Assembly (NCBI GenBank): GCA_005791535.1
Contig: SXWH01000035.1
Location: forward strand, 1 to 64,000
DNA: 64,000 nucleotides
Source: Verrucomicrobiaceae bacterium
GTDB taxonomy: Bacteria; Verrucomicrobiota; Verrucomicrobiia; Chthoniobacterales; Chthoniobacteraceae
Direction of reading: 5' to 3'
Shown here: positions 37,819 through 46,525 of the stretch, one piece after another
Position numbering within the stretch: the first letter of the stretch is position 1
How the letters are laid out: each line of letters starts with the position of its first letter
Notes under the pieces: generated by a model
The model's database searches: none
Told to the model about the DNA's origin: nothing
The model's input: only the letters and a program-made list of their open reading frames with translations
Made by a program: the position numbers and the translations under genes

Positions 37819-39087
37819 CTACTCAAAGCGAATCCTTGCGCTCCGCCCGTGGGCGTCGAGCCCCTCAATCCTGCTGAACTGTTCGATGGTTTCGACGGAC
37901 TTGCCAAGCGATGCGCGGTCCAGACGGACGATGCTCGTGCGGCGCTGGAACATATCCGCCATAAGACCCGGGAACGATTTCCCGGCGCCACCTGTGGGCA
38001 GCGTGTGACTTGGCCCCGCGACGAAATCGCCTGCTGCCACCGGTGACCAACCGCCGAGGAAAATCGCTCCGCTTGTCCGGATTTGCTTCGCGAGCGCATC
38101 CTCATTTTTTGCGACGATCGAGATGTGCTCGGGCGCAAAGTCGTTGGCGATTGCGACGCCGTCAGCGATTTTCTTTACGAGGATGAGCGCGGCATTTTGC
38201 TCCAGCACCTCGGTGAGATACTCGCGCCGACTGAGCGTGGCAGCCTGCCGTTCGATAGCTTTTTCCACCGCGCCGAGCAGCTTCGCGCTGTCGGTGACAA
38301 AAAGGATGCTGCTGCCGTGACCGTGCTCCGCCTGCGCGAGCAGATCGGCGGCGACCCACTCGGCGTTTGCAGTGGCGTCGGCCAGGACGAGAATTTCCGA
38401 AGGGCCGGGAAGCAAATCGATGGCGACCTGACCGAAAACCTGCCGCTTTGCTTCGACAACCCACGGACTCCCAGGGCCAAAGATTTTCTGCACGGGACGG
38501 ATCGTTTTCGTACCGTAGGCCATCGCGGCAACGGCCTGCGCTCCGCCAACGCGGTAGATCTCCGTGGCACCGGCCTTTTGCAGCGCGTAAAGCAGCGCGG
38601 GATTCACGCTGCCATCGCGTCCGCACGGTGTGGTGGCCACGATTTCCGGGCAGCCGGCAGCGCGGGCAATCGTCACCGTCATGATCGCAGTGGACACCAA
38701 CGGCGCGGTTCCTCCTGGAACATACACACCGACCCGCTGAAACGGGTCGAAGCGCTCGCCTACGGATGCACCCTGGGCGTTGCGACCGCTCCACGACTTG
38801 CGCAGGCTCTTTTTCGCGAACGCGAAAACATTCCGGTCTGCCGCAGCGATGGCACGTCGTGTGGCGGCATCCACCGTTGCCACGCCTGTGACGGCGAGTT
38901 GTGCGGGCTTTAAGCGCGGGCCGCCAAACTTTTCGGTCAGCGCGACGAGCGCCTTGTCGCCATCCTTTCGAATGGCCGCAATGATCCCGCTCACAGTCGT
39001 GCGAACCTCGTCGGACGGCTCGGCGTGGCGCTTCAGGGCATTTAGTGCGTTGGCAAAACCGGGCTGATTAAAACGGATGATTTTCAT
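37819..39087 (-). CDS. hisD: histidinol dehydrogenase
   Basis: A 422-residue enzyme catalysing the last two steps of histidine synthesis, oxidising L-histidinol to L-histidine with two NAD molecules and a zinc ion. Diagnostic segments are VGVYVPGGTAPLVSTAIMT near 130, AGCPEIVATTPCGRDG, the zinc-binding region QAEHGHGSSILFVT and the GPSHTLPTGGAG loop near 345. The length is normal. No other histidine gene is in the window, so it is isolated from a his operon. The start at 39087 faces the divergent TPR gene across about 106 bases. Confidence 0.97.
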   Translation of the reverse strand: MKIIRFNQPGFANALNALKRHAEPSDEVRTTVSGIIAAIRKDGDKALVALTEKFGGPRLKPAQLAVTGVATVDAATRRAIAAADRNVFAFAKKSLRKSWSGRNAQGASVGERFDPFQRVGVYVPGGTAPLVSTAIMTVTIARAAGCPEIVATTPCGRDGSVNPALLYALQKAGATEIYRVGGAQAVAAMAYGTKTIRPVQKIFGPGSPWVVEAKRQVFGQVAIDLLPGPSEILVLADATANAEWVAADLLAQAEHGHGSSILFVTDSAKLLGAVEKAIERQAATLSRREYLTEVLEQNAALILVKKIADGVAIANDFAPEHISIVAKNEDALAKQIRTSGAIFLGGWSPVAAGDFVAGPSHTLPTGGAGKSFPGLMADMFQRRTSIVRLDRASLGKSVETIEQFSRIEGLDAHGRSARIRFE

Positions 39088-39193
39088 TACTGCCGATACG
39101 CTTAGCGGGCGGACAGGGGGCTTGAAAAGCGCGCGATTTGCAGCGGGCGGAATCCTTGACGCTATCCGCCGAGCGCCCTAGCCTGCCGCCCTT

Positions 39194-40519
39194 ATGCGAA
39201 AGAGCGCGCTCTATTTAGCCATTCCGATTGTGATGCTGCACATGCCGCAGCCGGCATCAGCGGTCGATATTTTCAGGCTCAAAATCTTCGAGAAGAAGAA
39301 GCCTTCCGTCCTTCCCGCGCCCACGGCAGCGGACGAAACGGCCGCAAAGGGGGACGTCGGACGCGTTGATGCGCTTGTCGCAAAAGGCGACCTGAAGGAC
39401 GCACTGAAACTGGCGCGCTCCATCGTCGCACAACGCGGACAGACTTCAGCAGCAGCGCGTGCGCAGTTTCAAATTGGACGCATTCTGGAGCAGCAGCAGG
39501 ATTACGAAGACGCATTCGAGGCCTACAGCAGCTACCTCACAAACTACCCCCGCGGCGGTGACTTCGATGCGGCGGTGAAAGCCCAATTCGACATCGCGAA
39601 GACCTTCATGGATGGACGGAAGAAACGGATTCTCGGCATCGCCATCGCTTCGAATCATGGCAAGGCGGAGAAGATGTTTGCCGAAATCGTGAAGCGTGCC
39701 CCCTTCCACCGACTAGCGCCAATGGCTCAATTCAACGTCGGGCAGGCATTGGAGCGGCAGGGCAAGCCATCCGAGGCCCTCGCGGCGTATCAGGAACTTG
39801 TGATTCGGTATCCCAACGATGCCGTCGCTGACGATGCGCAGTATCAAATCGGCTACGTGCAACTCGAGGAGGCGCAGCGCGGTTCCTACGATCAAAACTC
39901 ACGCCAACGCGCCAAAGAGGCGTTTGAGGATTTTTCTGCACGCTATCCGAACAGCGAAAAAATCGCACAGGCCAGAGAGAACATCAAAGCCCTCTCGTCG
40001 AATGATGTCGCAGGCTCCCTCGACGCAGCCCGCTTTTACGACCGAGCGAAAAAGTACCGCGCCGCGGCGATCTACTACAACGACGTGATCCGCCAGGCTC
40101 CCGGTTCGAAAGAGAGCGACATCGCAAAGAAGCGCATCGACGAACTGAAGGGCATCGTCGGTGCCGACGCCTTGCGTGCGCCGAGCAAGGCGCTCAGCGG
40201 CGCGGACGCTCTCGCCCGTCGGCAGGCGCAATCGCGCGTTGACGTAGCTTCGCGTCCGGATTTCGCAGGTCCCGCGGTCGAACTCCCGCCGCTGCCCAGC
40301 GGAAATGTCCCGAATATGCGGATTCCCGTCGGCCCCGCGGTGGAGCCTGCGTTGCCAACCGGCGACCCGCTGCAAGGCGGCGGAGCGGGCTTGATTCCAG
40401 CCGCCGACCTGCCGCCGATTCCCGAGGTCAAGCCGGGCGAAAAGCCCGCAGGAGACCCGGCAAAGCCGGAAGTCGAGAAACCCGCCCCCGCGAAGGAAGA
40501 GAAGCCCAAGTCGGAATGA
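39194..40519 (+). CDS. secreted tetratricopeptide protein, BamD/YbgF-like
   Basis: A 441-residue protein with a signal peptide (MRKSALYLAIPIVMLHMPQPASAV) and TPR repeats from about 55 to 320 (for example QFQIGRILEQQQDYEDAFEAY and QFNVGQALERQGKPSEALAAYQ). This is the outer-membrane assembly (BamD) or cell-division coordinator (YbgF) type. No lipobox cysteine is present, unlike classical BamD. The last 120 residues are a Pro/Ala/Lys-rich tail (EVKPGEKPAGDPAKPEVEKP). Its stop overlaps the lptE start by four bases (ATGA), tying it to envelope biogenesis. Confidence 0.82.
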   Translation: MRKSALYLAIPIVMLHMPQPASAVDIFRLKIFEKKKPSVLPAPTAADETAAKGDVGRVDALVAKGDLKDALKLARSIVAQRGQTSAAARAQFQIGRILEQQQDYEDAFEAYSSYLTNYPRGGDFDAAVKAQFDIAKTFMDGRKKRILGIAIASNHGKAEKMFAEIVKRAPFHRLAPMAQFNVGQALERQGKPSEALAAYQELVIRYPNDAVADDAQYQIGYVQLEEAQRGSYDQNSRQRAKEAFEDFSARYPNSEKIAQARENIKALSSNDVAGSLDAARFYDRAKKYRAAAIYYNDVIRQAPGSKESDIAKKRIDELKGIVGADALRAPSKALSGADALARRQAQSRVDVASRPDFAGPAVELPPLPSGNVPNMRIPVGPAVEPALPTGDPLQGGGAGLIPAADLPPIPEVKPGEKPAGDPAKPEVEKPAPAKEEKPKSE

Positions 40520-41034
40520 GACTGCTCGCCGCGTTCATGGCCATGCTTCTGTGCGGTTGCGCAGGCTACACGGTCGGCCCCATCAAGCCCACGCCGATGA
40601 AAAGCGTGCGCCGCATAGCCGTGCGGAATTGGAAAAACGACACACTCGAACCCCGCGTCGAGTCGATGATCGCTACGATGATCATCAAACAAATCCAGCA
40701 GGACGGTACCTTCGAAGTTACAGACGAAGCCCGCGCCGATGCGGTGCTTGACGGAACACTCCTGTCGATTGACCGCCGCCCGGTGCGCTCGCTTCGAGGC
40801 AACATTCTCCAGACGCGCGAATATCAGCTCACCCTGCGAGGGCGATACAGTGTCACCGAAAAGGCCACCGGAAAAATCCTCGACCAACGCAATCTAATCG
40901 GCGTCACAAGCTTCTTTGTAACCGGGCAGAATCTGCTCGCTGCCGATAGCAATCAGGACGAGAGACAGGCTCTCCCCTACGCGATCGAGGAAATGGCGAC
41001 GCGCCTGACAAGCACGATCAGCGAAGGCTGGTAG
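40516..41034 (+). CDS. lptE: LPS-assembly lipoprotein LptE-like
   Basis: A 172-residue lipoprotein with lipobox CGC near residue 15 (AAFMAMLLCGCAGYT). The mature domain shows GYTVGPIKPTPMKSVRRIAV, NWKNDTLEPRVESMIATMII and EARADAVLDGTLLSID, the pattern of LptE/RlpB-type proteins. LptE plugs the LptD barrel that places lipopolysaccharide in the outer leaflet. Size and motif order fit the family in Planctomycetes and Verrucomicrobia. It is coupled to the TPR gene upstream and followed after nine bases by rsmI. A role in LPS transport is inferred from the family. Confidence 0.8.
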   Translation: MRLLAAFMAMLLCGCAGYTVGPIKPTPMKSVRRIAVRNWKNDTLEPRVESMIATMIIKQIQQDGTFEVTDEARADAVLDGTLLSIDRRPVRSLRGNILQTREYQLTLRGRYSVTEKATGKILDQRNLIGVTSFFVTGQNLLAADSNQDERQALPYAIEEMATRLTSTISEGW

Positions 41035-41043
41035 TCTGCGGAA

Positions 41044-41730
41044 ATGCTCACGCTCGTCCCGACGCCCATTGGCAATCTGGGTGACATCACGCTTCGGGCG
41101 CTGGAGACATTAAAGGCCGCCGACGTCATCGCGTGCGAAGATACACGGCACTCGTTGAACCTGCTGCGGCATTTTCAAATCGAGAAGCCGCTAGTGAGCT
41201 ACCACGAGCACAACGAAGCACGCCGGACATCGGAACTCATCGAACAAATCGCGGCAGGCAAAAACGTAGCCATCATCACCGATGCGGGCATGCCGGGAAT
41301 AAGCGACCCAGGCCACCGCCTGCTCCGCGCGTGCCAGGATCGCGGCCTGCCTTATACCGTCCTGCCCGGCGCAAGCGCTGTGCTGACGGGACTGATTGGC
41401 TCCGGCTTCGAGGCAGGTGAGTTTTTCTATGGAGGATTCCTGCCGGTGAAGAGTGGCGGGCGGGAACGGGAGTTGCGCCTTGCTTCGGAGCGGGGGTGTA
41501 CGAGCGTCTTCTTCGAATCACCACACCGCCTCGAGAAGAGCCTCGCTGCAGCGGTGCCGCTTTTCGGCGAGCGACCCATCTGCGTCGCACGGGAGCTCAC
41601 AAAGACGTTCGAGGACTACCGGCGCGGCACCGCAGCCGACTTGCTGGCGCACTTCACGGCGAAGCCGCCGAAGGGAGAAATCGTGCTGATTCTCTCCGGC
41701 ACCGGCGAACGTGTCAGGCCGCCCGCCTAA
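41044..41730 (+). CDS. rsmI: 16S rRNA (cytidine1402-2'-O)-methyltransferase
   Basis: A 228-residue protein with the RsmI signature: LTLVPTPIGNLGDITLRALE at the start, ACEDTRHSLNLLRHFQI near 35, and DAGMPGISDPGHRLLRAC near 80. The tetrapyrrole-methylase fold is seen again in LPGASAVLTGLIGSG. RsmI methylates the 2'-hydroxyl of C1402 in 16S rRNA. The length is slightly short because the C-terminal extension is missing. It is probably the last gene of the TPR-lptE operon. Its stop overlaps the end of the convergent glycosyltransferase gene by four bases. Confidence 0.95.
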   Translation: MLTLVPTPIGNLGDITLRALETLKAADVIACEDTRHSLNLLRHFQIEKPLVSYHEHNEARRTSELIEQIAAGKNVAIITDAGMPGISDPGHRLLRACQDRGLPYTVLPGASAVLTGLIGSGFEAGEFFYGGFLPVKSGGRERELRLASERGCTSVFFESPHRLEKSLAAAVPLFGERPICVARELTKTFEDYRRGTAADLLAHFTAKPPKGEIVLILSGTGERVRPPA

Positions 41731-43574
41731 TCGTTCCGCTGCGTCCAGCGATCGCGGTCCGCGAAGAGAATGTAGTGACTCTTCGGCGGCAGCGGGAGCG
41801 CGGCTTTCAGCGGGAAATTCGCATTCGCACGCGGCATGCGCATGATGAACTGAGCCCATTCACGATACTCGCTGCCCTCGCCTGCCACCTCGTTCAGGAG
41901 ACCGCGGTAACCACTCTCGGGGCTCAGGAAGAGGCCGGTGATGTGGTTGTCAAAGCGGTAGTCATTGAGCTCGTTAAAGTCGGTAATCGTCTGCGGTAGC
42001 CAGAGGCTGTTCCGATCCGCATACCACGCAGTAGCCCACGGCATGTCCGTGCAGATAATGTCACGCTGGTCGAACCACTGACCGAGACCGGAGATGACGC
42101 GCGGATAATATGGCGGGAAAACCACCGGTTGCTTCGGCGGGTCGGTGAATGCACGCGCCATCGGCATGACGCTGATCGTAAAAGGAATGAGCGCGAGGAG
42201 GATGTTGAGGATGCGGATGTTCAGTTCAAGCCTCGACCACATCATCAAGATCATCCCGAGCCCGTAAAAGGTCATGAATGGGATAAAAATGAGGTGGATA
42301 TCGCTCGCGTGCCGCGGCGCGGCGTCGAGCCCCACGTAGGCCATGCCGACAAGCGCAAACATCCACATCCAGAAAACACCCCAGCGGAACGAGGCAACCT
42401 CCTTCCGTTTGAAGATGTGAAGCAGCGCGAGGAAGAATATCGGTGCGGCAATGATTCCGCCGGCGTGGCGGATGAAACTGCCGGCCTGGAGCTCGATTTG
42501 CCCCTGCATCTTCGCGCGACGGTGCAGCGGCTCGATAGATTCGTCCGGCTTGCCAAGCTGCCGCATGATCTGGCTTTCGGTGCCGCGGATCTGAAACTTG
42601 TCCACCAATCCGGCAGTTCCGCGGAAGTCGCCGCAGATATTGTGCGTTCTCACCCACCACGGAGCGCAGCAAATCAGCGCAAGGGCGAGGATGATTGCCG
42701 GCTCGGCATAGCGGGGACGGAACGCAAACCCGACCCAGACAATCGCACCGATTACCACCCACCACGAAATCATGTGCGTGAGCGTCATCAACCCGAGGAA
42801 AAGCCCCGCCAGACTGTTCCAAAGGATCGCCTTGCGACCGGCATCCCGCGCCATCAGGGCACGGACGAAGCAGTGCATGACGAGACTGAAGAGGAAGAAC
42901 AGCAGCATCTGCGGCTGACCCGTGAAACAGATTTCCCAGAAATGCTCGCAGAGCAGGCAAAGCCCGGCAGCGAAAAGCGAGAGCCGCTTGTCAAAAATCA
43001 GCGCACCCGTGAAGTAGTTCACAATGATTCCGAAAATCATCAGCAGCGCCGCATTGGTGGCAATGAGGCGGTCCGCCGGATGAATTTCCTCCGTCGGGCG
43101 CAGCTTCCAATAATTAGGGCGTCCGTCATCTTCCGTGCGCCATTTGATTACATTGTTCAGCCCCTCAGCAGCCCGAAACGCGAGCGAATTCACCCACGGC
43201 CAGAGCGGCGCGTGGTGGTAATCCGGGATGGTGGCGAAGCCTGCATCCGGATCGAATTTGATGAGTTCATTGAAGGACTTTTCGCCCTTTTTCTTCTCCA
43301 TCAAGTCGATCGCAGCGGGCGAGATGACCTTCGTATGAAATCCGTTCCCCTTCGAGAGTTCCCTCGCAATGACGGCCTGTTCCATGCCGCGCGCATCGGT
43401 CAATCCGCGGAAGAATGGGGCCTGGCCGCCCTGCTGATTGAGCGGATTGATCCAGATGTGAACAATCAAAAGCGCCGCGGTGCCGAACAGGGCCACGAGC
43501 AGCCAGACCCACCAGCGACCTCTGCCGTGTTCGAGGGAATGTACGAGTTGTTGGGCTTCTAGTTCGGACGCCAT
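41727..43574 (-). CDS. polytopic membrane glycosyltransferase (GT39-like)
   Basis: A 615-residue membrane protein with about twelve hydrophobic segments and a hydrophilic first loop, the layout of GT39/PMT-like lipid-linked sugar transferases. Loop 1 contains GLTDARGMEQAVIARELSKG, where an acidic residue of the catalytic type lies near the first membrane helix, and later DYHHAPLWPWVNSLAF. Helices include LLMIFGIIVNYFTGALIF and MISWWVVIGAIVWVGFAF. Such enzymes add sugars from polyprenyl carriers to proteins or lipid A on the outer side of the membrane. The substrate cannot be told. It overlaps rsmI's stop by four bases and is divergent from nothing nearby. Confidence 0.72.
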   Translation of the reverse strand: MASELEAQQLVHSLEHGRGRWWVWLLVALFGTAALLIVHIWINPLNQQGGQAPFFRGLTDARGMEQAVIARELSKGNGFHTKVISPAAIDLMEKKKGEKSFNELIKFDPDAGFATIPDYHHAPLWPWVNSLAFRAAEGLNNVIKWRTEDDGRPNYWKLRPTEEIHPADRLIATNAALLMIFGIIVNYFTGALIFDKRLSLFAAGLCLLCEHFWEICFTGQPQMLLFFLFSLVMHCFVRALMARDAGRKAILWNSLAGLFLGLMTLTHMISWWVVIGAIVWVGFAFRPRYAEPAIILALALICCAPWWVRTHNICGDFRGTAGLVDKFQIRGTESQIMRQLGKPDESIEPLHRRAKMQGQIELQAGSFIRHAGGIIAAPIFFLALLHIFKRKEVASFRWGVFWMWMFALVGMAYVGLDAAPRHASDIHLIFIPFMTFYGLGMILMMWSRLELNIRILNILLALIPFTISVMPMARAFTDPPKQPVVFPPYYPRVISGLGQWFDQRDIICTDMPWATAWYADRNSLWLPQTITDFNELNDYRFDNHITGLFLSPESGYRGLLNEVAGEGSEYREWAQFIMRMPRANANFPLKAALPLPPKSHYILFADRDRWTQRND

Positions 43575-43593
43575 TTGGAGTGTTTAAAAAGAA

Positions 43594-45006
43594 TCAGGGT
43601 TTGGTTTCCCCTTCGGAAACCGCCGCCAACTCGCCATCCGCCTTCATCTCCTTCAGTCGTCGATGCAGCGTGCGGCGGCTGATGCCGAGCTTTTGCGCGG
43701 CCTTCGTTACATTGCCGCCGGTTTCTTCAAGGGCGCGGACAATCATCCGATGTTCCGTGTCCTGCAAGTTCAAATGCCCGCCTTCCGCAGCGCGCGGCAG
43801 TTTGATTCCCGAGGTCGTCTGAACCACCGCCGCGCCATCGCGGACAGCCGGCGGCAAATCGCGCAGCGTGATCTTGGCTCCCGTCGCCATGACCACCGCG
43901 CGTTCCACGGCGGCGCGCAACTCGCGCACATTTCCCGGCCACGCATATCGCTCCAACGCGGCGAGCGCATCGGCGGTGAGTTCGCGGACGGGTTTCCCGT
44001 TTTCCTCGGCGGCGACTTTGAGAAAATGGTGCACGATTAGTGCGATGTCCTCCACCCGCGTGCGCAGCGGCGGCATGTGAATACGCACCACGCTCAGCCG
44101 GAAGAACAAGTCATCGCGAAAATCCCCCGCCTCCACCATGCGTTCGAGGTCGCGGTTTGTCGCGGCGACGAGACGGACATCGACCTTGATTGGCGAATTC
44201 CCGCCCACGCGCTCAAAGCTCCGCTCCTCGCCAAGCACGCGCAGCAGCTTGACCTGCGTGTTCTTGTCGATCTCACCGATTTCATCGAGGAACAGCGTCC
44301 CGCCATTCGCCTGCTCGAAGCGCCCAATGCGCCGCTCCGTCGCTCCGGTAAAAGCGCCCTTCTCGTGACCGAACAATTCGCTCTCCAAAAGCTGCGCCGA
44401 AAACGCCGCCATGTGCACCGCCACGAACTTCTCCTTCGGACGCCCCGACAGCGCGTGAATCGCCTGCGCAATCAGCTCCTTGCCCGTCCCGCTTTCGCCC
44501 GTGATCAAAACGGTCGCGCGGCTGGGAGCCACCTGCTTCACGGTGTCGAAGATCTCCTCCATCACCGGCGAATGCCCGATGAGCCGCTCGAGCCCGAACC
44601 GCTTCTCCACTTTCTGCTTCAGCTCCACGACCTCCTTCTCCACGTGCCGCGAACGCAGCGCGCGCCGGATCAAAATCTCCAGACGGTCCACGTTCAGCGG
44701 CTTCGTCACAAAGTCGTACGCACCGCGCTTCATCGCCTCCACCGCCGTGTCCACGCCGCCGTAAGCCGTCATCATGATCACCACCGGCGGGTTCGGACGC
44801 GCGAGCGCTTTTTCAATGAGCACCATCCCGTCCTCGCCGCCGAGCCGCAGGTCCGTGAGCATCAGCTCCACGTGCTCGTTATCGAGGACGTTCAGCGCCG
44901 AAGCGATGTTATCCGCCACGTACACGTCGAACGAATCCTCCAGCGACGCACGAAGTCCTTCGCGCGTATGCTTTTCGTCGTCAACGATCAGAATGGTCGG
45001 CTGCAC
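43594..45006 (-). CDS. sigma54-dependent response regulator (NtrC family)
   Basis: A 470-residue regulator with three domains. The receiver domain (residues 1-120) has the acidic pocket DDE near 10 and the phosphorylatable aspartate Asp52 in [10 protein letters not shown]. The AAA+ domain has Walker A GESGTGKE (170-177) and GAFTGA (217-222), the loop that contacts sigma54. The C-terminal Fis-type helix-turn-helix reads [20 protein letters not shown]. It activates sigma54 promoters after phosphorylation. I chose the GTG at 45006 because it begins directly with the receiver domain; the TTG at 45042 adds twelve residues. No sensor kinase is adjacent. Confidence 0.93.
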   Translation of the reverse strand: MQPTILIVDDEKHTREGLRASLEDSFDVYVADNIASALNVLDNEHVELMLTDLRLGGEDGMVLIEKALARPNPPVVIMMTAYGGVDTAVEAMKRGAYDFVTKPLNVDRLEILIRRALRSRHVEKEVVELKQKVEKRFGLERLIGHSPVMEEIFDTVKQVAPSRATVLITGESGTGKELIAQAIHALSGRPKEKFVAVHMAAFSAQLLESELFGHEKGAFTGATERRIGRFEQANGGTLFLDEIGEIDKNTQVKLLRVLGEERSFERVGGNSPIKVDVRLVAATNRDLERMVEAGDFRDDLFFRLSVVRIHMPPLRTRVEDIALIVHHFLKVAAEENGKPVRELTADALAALERYAWPGNVRELRAAVERAVVMATGAKITLRDLPPAVRDGAAVVQTTSGIKLPRAAEGGHLNLQDTEHRMIVRALEETGGNVTKAAQKLGISRRTLHRRLKEMKADGELAAVSEGETKP

Positions 45007-45065
45007 GGCGCGCGGTTTAGAGAGACACGGGGAAATGTGCAAGGTTGACGAGCGTAGGAAGTAGT

Positions 45066-45133
45066 CAGTGGGCGGTGGTCAGTAGTCGGTAGTCGGTTGA
45101 CGGCGCAATGCGCCGACTGACCACTGCCCACTG
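45066..45133. repeat. long imperfect inverted repeat built of AGTCRGT-like units
   Basis: CAGTGGGCGGTGGTCAGT (45066-45083) pairs with ACTGACCACTGCCCACTG (45116-45133) with one G-T pair in eighteen. Inside, CGGCGC/AAT/GCGCCG (45101-45115) makes a second hairpin, and AGTCGGT is repeated (45084-45097). Copies of CCCACTG continue to 45140. It sits between the end of the Gfo/Idh gene and the start of the NtrC-type gene, both minus strand. There is no T-run, so it is not a simple terminator; it may be a genome-wide intergenic repeat. Confidence 0.85.
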
Positions 45134-45154
45134 CCCACTGCCTACCGGCCCCGC

Positions 45155-46201
45155 TTAAGCCACCGGGATCTCACTCACCTTCACCGGGCGGCCTTCGCGC
45201 GCGGACTTGTCGGCGGCGGCGATCACGCGGTGCGATGCAAATGCGTCTGCAAAACTCGTCAGCGGCATGTGCTTGCCGGCGTCCAGCGCATCGAAGAACG
45301 CCTGAAACTGCGTCTGATACGGATGATCGCTCACGTCGCCGCTATCGAGCATCTTCATCGATAGCTGCGACCAAGCGTGCTTGTTCAGCCCGCCGAGCTG
45401 CATCGAGTGGAACTTGTTGTCGAGGATGCTCCCCTCGCTGCCCACGAGATGCGTGTGGAAATAATACGGCTGGAAGCAATCCACGATCGCCGCGCATTTC
45501 CCCACCGCGCCGCCTTTAAACTTCAGGATCGTCGTCGCGCTCGTCTGGTATTCGTAAGCCTGGAAAATCGGATGCGCGCTCTGCGTGGCATAGCTCGTCA
45601 CCTCCTCCACCTCCGCGTCCATGCACAAAAGAAGCGCATCCAGCGCGTGGCAACCCGCCGTCAGCAGCGCGCTGCCGCCGAGCTCCTTCTTCGTGTTCCA
45701 GCGATACTGCCCGTACCAGGGCCCGATGCCGTGGTAATAATCGATTTCGCCGTAGTGCAGCTTGCCCACGAGCCCCTTGTCGATGACCGCCTTCGTGCTG
45801 AGAAACTGCGAACTGTAGCGGCACTCAAAGCACACACACACCTTCGCGCCCGACTCCTCCGCCGCCTTCTTCATCGCCAGAATCTCCGTCCACTCGATCG
45901 CCAGCGGCTTCTCCACGATGATGTGCGTCCCGTTCTTCGCCGCCTCGATGAACTGCGCCGCGTGCTGGTTCGGGTAGCTCGTGATATCCACGACATGCAC
46001 ATCCGGCGAAGACAACATCGCCCCGAGGTCCGTGTAGCTCTTGATCGGCGAGCCATGCTTCGCCGAAAGCTCCGCATCATCCAGCTTGCGCGACGACCAA
46101 ATCGCCGTCACCTGCGCCTGCGAAGAGGCATTGATTGCAGCGATGTGGGCCGTCGCAGCCCATCCGTAACCGATAATAGCGACATTATATTTCTTGCTCA
46201 T
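45155..46201 (-). CDS. Gfo/Idh/MocA-family NAD(P)-dependent oxidoreductase
   Basis: A 348-residue oxidoreductase. The N-terminal Rossmann motif is AIIGYGWAATAHIAAI (residues 8-23), a GxGxxAxxH variant. The catalytic segment EKPLAIEW near 93 contains the invariant lysine, and the C-terminal alpha/beta domain carries GGSALLTAGCHALDALLL with the family's conserved glycine and histidine. These enzymes oxidise or reduce sugars, inositols and 3-keto-glycosides. The ATG at 46201 gives the normal family length; longer upstream frames do not look homologous. The long inverted repeat follows its 3' end. Confidence 0.9.
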   Translation of the reverse strand: MSKKYNVAIIGYGWAATAHIAAINASSQAQVTAIWSSRKLDDAELSAKHGSPIKSYTDLGAMLSSPDVHVVDITSYPNQHAAQFIEAAKNGTHIIVEKPLAIEWTEILAMKKAAEESGAKVCVCFECRYSSQFLSTKAVIDKGLVGKLHYGEIDYYHGIGPWYGQYRWNTKKELGGSALLTAGCHALDALLLCMDAEVEEVTSYATQSAHPIFQAYEYQTSATTILKFKGGAVGKCAAIVDCFQPYYFHTHLVGSEGSILDNKFHSMQLGGLNKHAWSQLSMKMLDSGDVSDHPYQTQFQAFFDALDAGKHMPLTSFADAFASHRVIAAADKSAREGRPVKVSEIPVA

Positions 46202-46525
46202 ATTCGTAGGTAAAAAGGAGACCGAGCGGTTTAGCCGCAACCACCCTTTTGGCGAGCCAATCCTTGCGAAAAAAACCGCGTCCCCCGCGAAAACCGCCAC
46301 CGGAAGCCCCGCATCCCCCTCGCCCCCCGCAATCCACCGCCCGTGCACCTTGAAAGCCCGGCTGTGCAATCCGAATCCGTACGAGGACAACACGGAACAG
46401 CTGGCCGCATGGAATTCGGCGAGCCGCGTGCTACAGTTCGGCGCTGGCGAGGCGCCGCCCATTCAGCCTGCAACGGGACGTTCTCTATCACGATTCGAAG
46501 GCGGGGCTTCGGGCTGCAGCAGGCT
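46202..46525. other. intergenic region, nothing identified
   Basis: About 324 bases separate the start of the Gfo/Idh gene from the end of the sulfatase gene, both minus strand. I find no convincing gene. The open frames that cross it are proline- and arginine-rich, without a domain or membrane segment. It presumably contains the promoter of the Gfo/Idh gene near 46205-46260, but I see no clear boxes. Confidence 0.4.

Noticed and set aside
42129-43562. Plus-strand open frame of 477 codons opposite the glycosyltransferase
   Set aside because: It is charged and motif-free, and the minus strand shows regular membrane helices.
45007-45042. TTG start extending the NtrC-type regulator by twelve residues
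   Set aside because: The GTG at 45006 begins the receiver domain directly and gives the normal position for the phosphorylated Asp52.
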